Source: Mycolicibacterium rhodesiae
GTDB lineage: Bacteria > Actinomycetota > Actinomycetes > Mycobacteriales > Mycobacteriaceae
NCBI RefSeq assembly: GCF_002086695.1
Contig: NZ_MVIH01000019.1
Location: 23,682-87,681, forward strand
Reading direction: 5' to 3'
DNA length: 64,000 nucleotides
Shown here one piece after another: positions 17,584 through 24,814 of this stretch. The stretch's first letter is position 1. Each line of letters opens with the position of its first letter. The notes under the pieces were generated by a model. That model was given only the letters and a program-made list of their open reading frames with translations, did not search any database and had not been told where the DNA came from. Made by a program: the position numbers and the translations under genes.

Positions 17584-18438
17584 ATGGACATCGCCATCCG
17601 TCGCTGTACGCTCGCGGCCGCAACATTGACCACTGCCGGCGCGCTGGCGTTGACACCCGTTACCGTCGCACCACCCAGCGAGCACGCGCCGGTTCGCGTT
17701 TCGACGCTGTCGGTTCAGCTCACCGACGCCTGGTCGCAGTTGTTCTCCGACACCGCATCGAATGTGACCGATCTGGTGGTTCTGGCGCTCGGCGTAAACA
17801 ACAGCTACCCGTTGCCATCCCCGACCATTCCGCTCGCGCCCGTGGTCACCCAGCTGGCGCTGAACCAGCTGGCCTACGCCGGCCTTCTACTCACCGGGCA
17901 AGGCGGCCAGATCCCGGCGTGGATCGGCGCTCATCTGACCGAGGTCGGCAAGGTCGCCCAATTGGCCGTCAGCGCCATCCCTGGCGTAGTCCTCGAACAG
18001 CTGAGAACACCGTTTTCCGCAGCCGCGCAAACGCTCCAGTACATCACCGGCAGCGCAAACCCCGTGGGGGCGTTGTTCCAAGCTCCCGCAGTCTTTTTGA
18101 ACATCGTCCTCAACAGCCAGTACGGCCTTCTGGGTTTCACCGGGCCGATCGGACTTCCCCTGATCTTCCGGAACCTACTGACAACCGCCATCTACACCCC
18201 GCTGCCCTCTGTCGTCCTGCCGTTCAAGAAGCCGGCCTCTGCTGCGGTAGAGCCGAAGGCGGCCGCGAGCACTGCTGCCGTCGCGAAGGTAACCGCCCCT
18301 TCTGGCACCGCATCGTCGGCACGGTCGAAGCCCAAAGCGCCGTCGCAGGCAGCCAGCGGCAAGCGCAAACCGTCGGCTTCGACCAAGACCGACACCAACG
18401 GCAGCGGCGCCGGCCGCGGGCACAGCAAGCGCGGATAG
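17584..18438 (+). CDS. Exported protein of a tandem mycobacterial family, paralogue 2
   Basis: 284 residues from ATG 17584, chosen because an AAGGGAG site precedes it and because it aligns with the start of paralogue 1; the frame is open 62 codons further upstream through the leader. It shares the signal-like start (LTTAGALALTPVTVAP), VQLTDAWSQLF, TIPLAPVVTQLALNQLAYA, APAVFLNIVLNSQYGLLGF, LPFKKPAS and a long basic Ser/Lys/Ala tail ending GHSKRG. It is followed after 58 bp by paralogue 3, which lacks a leader and is probably co-transcribed. Function unknown. Confidence 0.82.
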   Translation: MDIAIRRCTLAAATLTTAGALALTPVTVAPPSEHAPVRVSTLSVQLTDAWSQLFSDTASNVTDLVVLALGVNNSYPLPSPTIPLAPVVTQLALNQLAYAGLLLTGQGGQIPAWIGAHLTEVGKVAQLAVSAIPGVVLEQLRTPFSAAAQTLQYITGSANPVGALFQAPAVFLNIVLNSQYGLLGFTGPIGLPLIFRNLLTTAIYTPLPSVVLPFKKPASAAVEPKAAASTAAVAKVTAPSGTASSARSKPKAPSQAASGKRKPSASTKTDTNGSGAGRGHSKRG

Positions 18439-18496
18439 CTCTAGGCGCCAACTGTTTTCACTACGCCTGCGAAGCCATGAAGAAAGGAGCCCTTTG

Positions 18497-19318
18497 ATGG
18501 ACAACGCCGCTCGCCGAAAGCTACTCACCGTTTCCGCCGTGACTGCCGGCACGCTGATTCTGTCGCCCGTCATCGTTACGCCACACCAGACGCCCGTACC
18601 GATTCGTGTCTCCAGTGCATCGGTTCAGCTCACTGACGCCTGGTCGCAACTCATCAACGACACCATCATCAGTACGTACCTGCTGGGCCAGTTGGCCGTC
18701 GGGGCCAACAGCACCTACCCGTTGCCGAACCCGATCTTCATCGCGCCCGTCGCCGCGCAACTCGTGATCAATCCGTTGATCTACGCCGTACAACTCGTCA
18801 CCGGACAGGGCGCGAACGTCCCCGCCGCGATCATCGCCCACATCAACAATGTCGCCGACGTCGCGGCCGCCATCGGCAAGGATGTACCGCCGGCCATCGC
18901 CAAGCAGATCCAGACACCGTTCATCGCCGCCAAGGACGCGATCGAGTCGATCACCGCGAGTGGCAACCCGCTGCTCGGTCTACTCGAAGCGCCCGCAGTG
19001 TTCCTGAATGAAGCCCTGAACAGCGAATACGGTCTCCTCAGCTTGAAGGGTCCGATCGCGGTCGGGTTCATCATCCGAAATGTGCTGGCGACTGCCCTCT
19101 ACACGGCGCCACCGGCGGTCGTACTGCCGTTCAAGAAGCCGGCCGCGACGCTTAGCCCGACGGTCACCGCGACGACAGGCACACCGAAGGCCGCCGCCCC
19201 GTCGGGCACGGCGTCCTCGGCTCGGCCGAAGCCGAAAGCCTCGGCAGGCAGCGGCCGTACAGCCGCCGCCGCCAAGGCCAGCGACACGAAGAGCGGCGCC
19301 CACAGCAGGCGGGGCTGA
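18497..19318 (+). CDS. Exported protein of a tandem mycobacterial family, paralogue 3
   Basis: 273 residues from ATG 18497, with AAAGGAGC seven bases upstream. It keeps VQLTDAWSQLI, APVAAQLVINPLIYAVQLVT, APAVFLNEALNSEYGLLSL and LPFKKPAA, and ends in a basic Ala/Lys/Arg tail (AHSRRG). It is the most diverged of the three at the N-terminus (RKLLTVSAVTAGTLILSPV) but still looks exported. There is no copy of the leader in front, so it likely shares the transcript of paralogue 2. The role is unknown. Confidence 0.82.
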   Translation: MDNAARRKLLTVSAVTAGTLILSPVIVTPHQTPVPIRVSSASVQLTDAWSQLINDTIISTYLLGQLAVGANSTYPLPNPIFIAPVAAQLVINPLIYAVQLVTGQGANVPAAIIAHINNVADVAAAIGKDVPPAIAKQIQTPFIAAKDAIESITASGNPLLGLLEAPAVFLNEALNSEYGLLSLKGPIAVGFIIRNVLATALYTAPPAVVLPFKKPAATLSPTVTATTGTPKAAAPSGTASSARPKPKASAGSGRTAAAAKASDTKSGAHSRRG

Positions 19319-19387
19319 CACAACCGATGACTTTCGGGGGCGGGGCGAGTCCATCCTTGTGACGGAACCCGACACAAAGGAGCCCCC

Positions 19388-20080
19388 ATGTCCGCCCTGC
19401 CCCCGGTGGTCGATCAGCAGACCTGGCGCGCCGCGCTCGACGAACTGCGCACACGCGAGAAGGCCGCCACCCGCGAACTCGACGCGATCGCGGCGCAACG
19501 CCGGCGTTTACCGATGGTCGAGATGCCGGACTACGTCCTCACCGGACCACGCGGCCCCGTCACGCTGGCCGAGGTTTTCGACGGACGTTCGCAACTGATC
19601 GTCTACAACCACATGTGGAACGACGGTGCCGACTGGCAGTGCCCGGGCTGCACCGGGTTCACCTCCCAGTTCACTCGCCTGGAATTCCTGGACACCTACG
19701 ACGCCCGCTTCGTCATCGTCACCAATGGGCCGATCAGCGAAGCCTTGGCTTACAAGGCCAAAGTGGGCAACAAGATGGACTGGTACTCGTCGGCGGGCAG
19801 TGCGTTCGGCGCCGACGTCGACGCCGCCCCCGGCGCGGGATTCGGAGTCAATGTCTTTCTGCGCGAGGGCAATACGGTGTACCGCACCTGGCACACCAAC
19901 GGCCGGGGCACCGAGCAGCTCAGTCACTCGTTCGCGCTCATCGACCTGCTGCCCTGGGGACGCCAGGAGGAGTGGCAGGACTCCCCAGCCGGCTGGCCGC
20001 AGCGCCCGACGTATTCCGGTTGGGCCGGCTCGGAGGACATCGCGCGCGCCTACGGCGAAAGTCCTACGCTGCACACGTGA
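19388..20080 (+). CDS. DUF899 thioredoxin-like protein
   Basis: 230 residues. The segment RLPMVEMPDYVLTGPRGP, then FDGRSQLIVYNHMWNDG and QCPGCTGFTSQF, is characteristic of the DUF899 family, which has a thioredoxin-like fold with a CxxC (here CPGC). An AGGAGCC site precedes ATG 19388. The stop TGA overlaps the GTG start of the VIT-family gene (GTGA), so both are probably translated as a pair. The substrate is unknown; a link to iron or redox handling through the neighbour is inference. Confidence 0.87.
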   Translation: MSALPPVVDQQTWRAALDELRTREKAATRELDAIAAQRRRLPMVEMPDYVLTGPRGPVTLAEVFDGRSQLIVYNHMWNDGADWQCPGCTGFTSQFTRLEFLDTYDARFVIVTNGPISEALAYKAKVGNKMDWYSSAGSAFGADVDAAPGAGFGVNVFLREGNTVYRTWHTNGRGTEQLSHSFALIDLLPWGRQEEWQDSPAGWPQRPTYSGWAGSEDIARAYGESPTLHT

Positions 20081-20802
20081 CAACGCCTCCGGATCAACCG
20101 ACCCACCCCTCCGAGCCGCACCACGGCAAGTTCGGCAGCCGACTGAACTGGCTGCGCGCCGGAGTGCTCGGCGCCAATGACGGCATCGTGTCCACGGCCG
20201 GCATCGTCGTGGGCGTCGCCGCCGCGACCGCCGAGCGCGGGCCGATCTTCACCGCAGGCATCGCGGCCCTTGCCGCCGGTGCGCTGTCGATGGCGGTCGG
20301 TGAGTACGTGTCGGTCAGCACCCAGCGCGATTCCGAGGAGGCGATGCTGACGAAGGAACGCCGCGAGCTCGACACCGAGCCTGCGGAAGAGCTCGACGAA
20401 CTCGCCGCTCTCTACGAAGCCAAGGGCCTGTCCCCCGCCACCGCGCGCACGGTGGCCGAGGAGCTCACCGATCACGACGCGTTCGCCGCCCACGTCGACA
20501 TCGAACTGCGTATCGACCCCGATGAACTGACCAACCCGTGGCAGGCCGCCTTCTCCTCGGCAGTGTCGTTCACGGTCGGCGCGGTGCTGCCACTGCTGGC
20601 AATCCTGTTGCCGCCTGCGTCGATTCGCGTGCCGATCACCTTCGTGGCGGTGCTGATCGCGCTGGCGGTCACCGGCTGGGTCAGCGCCCGCCTCGGCGGG
20701 GCCGATCCGCGGCGGGCGATCTACCGGGTGGTCATCGGAGGCGCGCTGGCGATGGCCATCACGTTCGGGATAGGCCACCTCGTCGGCGGCGCCGTCGGTT
20801 GA
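20077..20802 (+). CDS. VIT1/CCC1-family membrane transporter
   Basis: 241 residues from GTG 20077. The motif LGANDGIVSTAGIVVGVAAA in the first helix and ALSMAVGEYVSVSTQRDSE after the second are hallmarks of the vacuolar iron transporter family, whose members move Fe2+ or Mn2+ across membranes. A cytosolic helical insert (roughly residues 85-150) rich in Glu corresponds to the metal-binding region. Three further membrane helices end at FGIGHLVGGAVG. The four-base overlap with the DUF899 gene indicates translational coupling. Confidence 0.9.
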   Translation: MTTPPDQPTHPSEPHHGKFGSRLNWLRAGVLGANDGIVSTAGIVVGVAAATAERGPIFTAGIAALAAGALSMAVGEYVSVSTQRDSEEAMLTKERRELDTEPAEELDELAALYEAKGLSPATARTVAEELTDHDAFAAHVDIELRIDPDELTNPWQAAFSSAVSFTVGAVLPLLAILLPPASIRVPITFVAVLIALAVTGWVSARLGGADPRRAIYRVVIGGALAMAITFGIGHLVGGAVG

Positions 20803-20826
20803 CCGTCGGCGCGACGGCCGCCGCGA

Positions 20827-21696
20827 TCAGTCGCGGTACTCGGCTGAGCCGTCGTCGAGCACGACCCGCGCGTTGGAACCATCCGGCCCGCTGGCCTCGG
20901 TGCGATACACCGCCCGGCCGGCCTCGGTGCGCCAGATCGAGGTCGTCAACGTCTCACCCGGGAAGACCGGCGAGGTGAACCGTGCGCTGACCGCGGTGAG
21001 CTTCGCCGCGTCATTGCCTGCGAGCTCGGCGAGCAGCGCCCGGCCTGCGAACCCATAAGTGCACAGCCCGTGCAGGATCGGCCTGTCGAAGCCGGCCATC
21101 TCGCGGGCGAACCAGGGGTCGCTGTGCAGCGGATTGCGGTCGCCGGAGAGCCGGTAGATCAACGCCTGATCGCCCCGGGTCGGCATGCCGATGCGGGCAT
21201 CCGGTTCGCGGTCGGGGTATTCGGGGGCTTGCGGACGTTGCCCCGGCTGCCCGCCGAAGCCGCCCTCGCCGCGGATGACCGCGGTCGACAAGGTCTCCGC
21301 GACCAGCTCACCGGTGGCCGGATCGGTGCCCTTGCCCCGCATCACGATGATGGCGTTCTTGCCCTCGCCCTTGTCCTGAATGTCGGCCACCTCGGAGACC
21401 ACCGACAGCTGACCGGATGCGGGCAGCGGTGCGTGCAAGCGGATCTCCTGCGAGCCGTGCAGCAGCATGCCCCAGTTGAACGACCCGACCTTGGTGGCGG
21501 CGCCGAACGCCGGGCAGCAGATGACCGCGAACGTCGGCAAGACCTGCTGCGTGATGTCGTGGCTGTTGTCGGTGGTGAAGGCCAAGTCGTCGGTACCCGC
21601 ACCGACACCGAGGGCGTAGAGCATCGTGTCGCGATCGGTCCACTGGTAGGGCTGGGGGTCGGTGACCGCTCCGATTGCCGTGGGGTCGATGGCCAT
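20827..21696 (-). CDS. htdY: (3R)-hydroxyacyl-thioester dehydratase, MaoC-like (HtdY)
   Basis: 289 residues of double-hotdog R-hydratase. The C-terminal half contains the hydratase 2 signature YRLSGDRNPLHSDPWFA with catalytic Asp and His, then FDRPILHGLCTYGFAGRA. M. tuberculosis HtdY (Rv3389c) has about 290 residues and hydrates or dehydrates long-chain (3R)-hydroxyacyl-CoA. ATG 21696 is chosen because AGGAG lies eight bases upstream; the GTG at 21705 is too close to that site. It is divergent from lpqD. Confidence 0.92.
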   Translation of the reverse strand: MAIDPTAIGAVTDPQPYQWTDRDTMLYALGVGAGTDDLAFTTDNSHDITQQVLPTFAVICCPAFGAATKVGSFNWGMLLHGSQEIRLHAPLPASGQLSVVSEVADIQDKGEGKNAIIVMRGKGTDPATGELVAETLSTAVIRGEGGFGGQPGQRPQAPEYPDREPDARIGMPTRGDQALIYRLSGDRNPLHSDPWFAREMAGFDRPILHGLCTYGFAGRALLAELAGNDAAKLTAVSARFTSPVFPGETLTTSIWRTEAGRAVYRTEASGPDGSNARVVLDDGSAEYRD

Positions 21697-21789
21697 TGCG
21701 CGCACTCCTGAGGTCGTGGATGGAGAAACTCCATAGTCGCACTGGCAGAATCACGCCCATCACAGCGGTGGACAAGGCACGCTAGGAGG

Positions 21790-22497
21790 ATGCATCTTCT
21801 GCGCGCCCGGACCCTCGTATCCCTGATCGCCGCCTTCTTGGCGGCCGTGCTCCTCGCCAGCTGCAGCTCCGACACCCCGCACGATCGCACGATCACTCTG
21901 ACGTTCATCCGTCACGGCGAGTCGGAAGCCAACGCGGCCGGGGTGATCGACACGTCGGTGCCCGGGCCGTCGCTGACCGAGACCGGCGAGCAGCAGGCCA
22001 CCGCGACGGCCAACCGGTTGAAGAGCAATGGATACGACGGCGTCTACGCCTCGGACATGGTGCGCACCCAGCAGACCGCCGCGCCGATGGCCAAGGCCCT
22101 CGGCAAGCAGGTCACCGTGCTGCCGGGCCTCAACGAAATCTCGGCAGGCTGGTTCGACGGCCGCAGCGTGAAGATCGCCGCCGCGACGTACATGGTCGCC
22201 CCCGCCGACTGGCTGCGCGGGGACACCGACTTCAGCATCCCCGGCTCGGTCAGCGGCGCCGAGTTCAACGGCAAGTTCACCGGCGCGGTGCAGCGCATCT
22301 ACGAAAGCGGCAACAACAAGCCCGTCGCGTTCTCCAGTGCTGCGTCAATCATGTTGTGGACGTTGATGAATGCGCGTAACGCCAAGGACAGCCTGGCAAC
22401 GGATCATCCGCTGCCCAACACCGGCCGGGTGGTGGTGACCGGCAATCCGGTGATCGGCTGGACGCTGGTGGACTGGGACGGCATCACCTCGTTCTGA
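21790..22497 (+). CDS. lpqD: Lipoprotein with histidine phosphatase fold, LpqD
   Basis: 235 residues. The signal peptide ends in the lipobox LLASC, so the mature protein is predicted to be lipid-anchored on the outside of the membrane. The catalytic FIRHGESEANAAG motif and the later VYASDMVRTQQTA are typical of the histidine phosphatase (phosphoglycerate-mutase-like) superfamily. The gene order htdY-lpqD-acrA1 matches Rv3389c-Rv3391. The natural substrate is unknown. One base separates its stop from the next start. Confidence 0.92.
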   Translation: MHLLRARTLVSLIAAFLAAVLLASCSSDTPHDRTITLTFIRHGESEANAAGVIDTSVPGPSLTETGEQQATATANRLKSNGYDGVYASDMVRTQQTAAPMAKALGKQVTVLPGLNEISAGWFDGRSVKIAAATYMVAPADWLRGDTDFSIPGSVSGAEFNGKFTGAVQRIYESGNNKPVAFSSAASIMLWTLMNARNAKDSLATDHPLPNTGRVVVTGNPVIGWTLVDWDGITSF

Positions 22498-22498
22498 G

Positions 22499-22906
22499 AT
22501 GACGCCGGACCGGTTCGGCATGCCGCTGCGCGTGCGGTACGTCGAGTGCGACATGCAGGGCCGGGTTTTCAACGGCCACTATCTGACCTGGTTCGACATG
22601 GCCATCAACGAGGCCGTCCGTGACATCTTCGGCGACTACCAGGTGTTGCTCGACGGGGGCATCGACTTCGTGGTGGCCGCGGCGGAACTGCAGTTTCGGC
22701 AGCCCGCCCGGTTCGACGATGAGCTGGTGGTCGGCGTGGGCTTCGAACCCCTCGGCCGGACCTCGCTGAGCAGCCGCTTCGCCATCCGCCGCGGCGAGGA
22801 CCTGATCGCCGAGGCGACGATGATCCACGTCTGCGTCGACGCGGTGACGTTCGAGAAGCGGCCGTGGCCGGACTGGTTCCGGGATCGAATGTCGTCGGCG
22901 TCTTGA
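22499..22906 (+). CDS. Acyl-CoA thioesterase, 4HBT hotdog family
   Basis: 135 residues. VRYVECDMQGRVFNGHYLTWFD is the 4-hydroxybenzoyl-CoA/YbgC-type thioesterase motif (written here with its Asp at the usual catalytic position), followed by the helix and AAELQFRQPARFDDEL. It starts one base after the lpqD stop and is followed by acrA1, so it probably belongs to the same lipid-metabolism operon. It is not at this position in the M. tuberculosis order as I recall it. Confidence 0.87.
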   Translation: MTPDRFGMPLRVRYVECDMQGRVFNGHYLTWFDMAINEAVRDIFGDYQVLLDGGIDFVVAAAELQFRQPARFDDELVVGVGFEPLGRTSLSSRFAIRRGEDLIAEATMIHVCVDAVTFEKRPWPDWFRDRMSSAS

Positions 22907-22937
22907 CCGCGGCATGATCAGCGACCGATGATGACCC

Positions 22938-24755
22938 ATGCGCTATGTCGTTACCGGCGGTACCGGGTTCATCGGGCGGCAGGTCGTAGCCCGTCTGCTT
23001 GATAAATACGACGACGCCGAGGTGTGGACGGCGGCAGAGGACCGGCCGGAGCGAGCCGACCATGTCATCAACTGCCGGACGGCCGACACCGAGTCGGCCG
23101 TGGCGCTCGCTCGGGAGCTCGGTGCGACATTGCACCAGCTGTCCTCGGTCGCGGTGGCCGGCGATTTCAGAGGCGAATTCACCGAGGACGATCTCGACGT
23201 CGGACAACAGCTGCCCACCCGCCGCCACCGGGCTGCGTTCGAGGCCGAGCAGCTGGTGCGATCCTCGGAGACGCGGTTCCGCATCTACCGGGCGGGGGTG
23301 GTCGTCGGCGACTCGCGCACCGGCGAAATCGACCGGATCACCGGCCCGTACCACCTCTTCGGGCTGCTGGCCCGGCTGGCAGCCCTGCCGCCGTTCACGC
23401 CGATACTGCTGCCGAACCTGGGTCGGATCAACATCGTGCCGGCCGACTACGTCGCCGCCGCGATGGTGGAACTCGTCCATGCCGACGGCCGCGACGGGCA
23501 GACGTTCCACCTGACCGCACAGGAGTCGGTCAGCCTGCGCCAGATCTATCGGAGTGTGGCCCGCTGCGCCGGACTGCCGCCACTGCGCGGCGGACTGCCC
23601 CGCCAGATGACCGAACCGCTGCTCGCGGTCCATGGACGGGCAAAAGTGTTGCGGGACATGGCCGTAACACAACTCGGCGTGCCGCCAGAGGCCATCGACA
23701 CCCTACAGACCACGGCCGTGTTCGGTTCCGATGCGACCCGAAAGGCATTGCTCTCCAGCGGGATCGAGCCGCCGACATTCTCGGAATACGCCCCGGTGTT
23801 GTGGCGGTACTGGGCTGCGCACCTCGACCCGGAGCGTACCGGTTCCGATTCGGGGGGACCGCTGGCCGGCAGGCACGTGATCATCACCGGTGCGTCCAGT
23901 GGCATCGGCCGGGCCTCGGCGGTGGCGGTGGCAGCACGCGGCGCCACCGTGTTCGCGTTGGCGCGCAACGGTGAAGCGCTCCAAGAGTTGGTCGACGACA
24001 TCACCGCCGACAGCGGCCGGGCGTTCGCCTTCAGCTGCGACGTCACCGACACCGAATCCGTCGACACGACGATCGGGGAGATACTCGGCCGTTTCGGCCA
24101 TGTCGACTATCTGGTGAACAACGCGGGCCGCTCGATTCGCCGCTCGGTGAGCGCCTCGACCGACCGGCTGCATGACTACGAACGGGTGATGGCGGTCAAC
24201 TACTTCGGCGCGGTGCGCATGGTGTTGGCGCTGCTCCCGCACTGGCGGGCACGCCGGTTCGGCCACGTGGTCAACGTGTCCAGCGCCGGTGTGCAGGCAC
24301 GCAACCCCAAGTACAGCTCGTACCTGCCGACCAAGGCGGCCCTCGACGCATTCACCGACGTGGTGGCCTCGGAGACGTTGTCGGACAACATCACCTTCAC
24401 CACGATCCACATGCCGCTGGTGAAGACGCCGATGATCGCGCCGTCGGGCCGGCTGAACCCAGTACCGCCGATCAGCGCCGAGCACGCGGCTGCGATGGTG
24501 GTGCGAGCACTGGTGGACAAACCGGTCCGGATCGACACCCCGCTCGGGACGCTGGCCGAGGCCGGTCAGTACTTCACCCCGAAGCTGGCCCGTCGGGTGC
24601 TGCACCAGCTCTATCTGGGCTACCCGGACTCCCCCGCCGCCCGCGGGGAGAGCCGACGTCCGTCCTCCCCCGGTCCACGACTTCCGGCGATCCGGCTACG
24701 CGCGCCGCGCCGGGTCAAACACGTCGTGCGCCTGGTACCCGGCGTGCATTGGTGA
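22938..24755 (+). CDS. acrA1: Two-domain fatty acyl-CoA reductase-like enzyme AcrA1
   Basis: 605 residues with two Rossmann domains. Residues 1-260 are an extended SDR (VVTGGTGFIGRQVVARLL) and about residues 310-560 a classical SDR with GASSGIGRA, NNAGRSIRRS, and the YLPTK active-site pair. A basic tail of about 40 residues follows. Rv3391 has this architecture and is annotated as a multifunctional enzyme with acyl-CoA reductase activity; related reductases make fatty aldehydes or alcohols. In M. tuberculosis cmaA1 follows, but here a LuxR-type regulator does. Confidence 0.9.
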   Translation: MRYVVTGGTGFIGRQVVARLLDKYDDAEVWTAAEDRPERADHVINCRTADTESAVALARELGATLHQLSSVAVAGDFRGEFTEDDLDVGQQLPTRRHRAAFEAEQLVRSSETRFRIYRAGVVVGDSRTGEIDRITGPYHLFGLLARLAALPPFTPILLPNLGRINIVPADYVAAAMVELVHADGRDGQTFHLTAQESVSLRQIYRSVARCAGLPPLRGGLPRQMTEPLLAVHGRAKVLRDMAVTQLGVPPEAIDTLQTTAVFGSDATRKALLSSGIEPPTFSEYAPVLWRYWAAHLDPERTGSDSGGPLAGRHVIITGASSGIGRASAVAVAARGATVFALARNGEALQELVDDITADSGRAFAFSCDVTDTESVDTTIGEILGRFGHVDYLVNNAGRSIRRSVSASTDRLHDYERVMAVNYFGAVRMVLALLPHWRARRFGHVVNVSSAGVQARNPKYSSYLPTKAALDAFTDVVASETLSDNITFTTIHMPLVKTPMIAPSGRLNPVPPISAEHAAAMVVRALVDKPVRIDTPLGTLAEAGQYFTPKLARRVLHQLYLGYPDSPAARGESRRPSSPGPRLPAIRLRAPRRVKHVVRLVPGVHW

Positions 24756-24814
24756 ACTCGGCGAGTTCGTGGCGACATCCAACGGCGGGCCCGGTGGGCA
24801 CTTAGGCTGACCGC

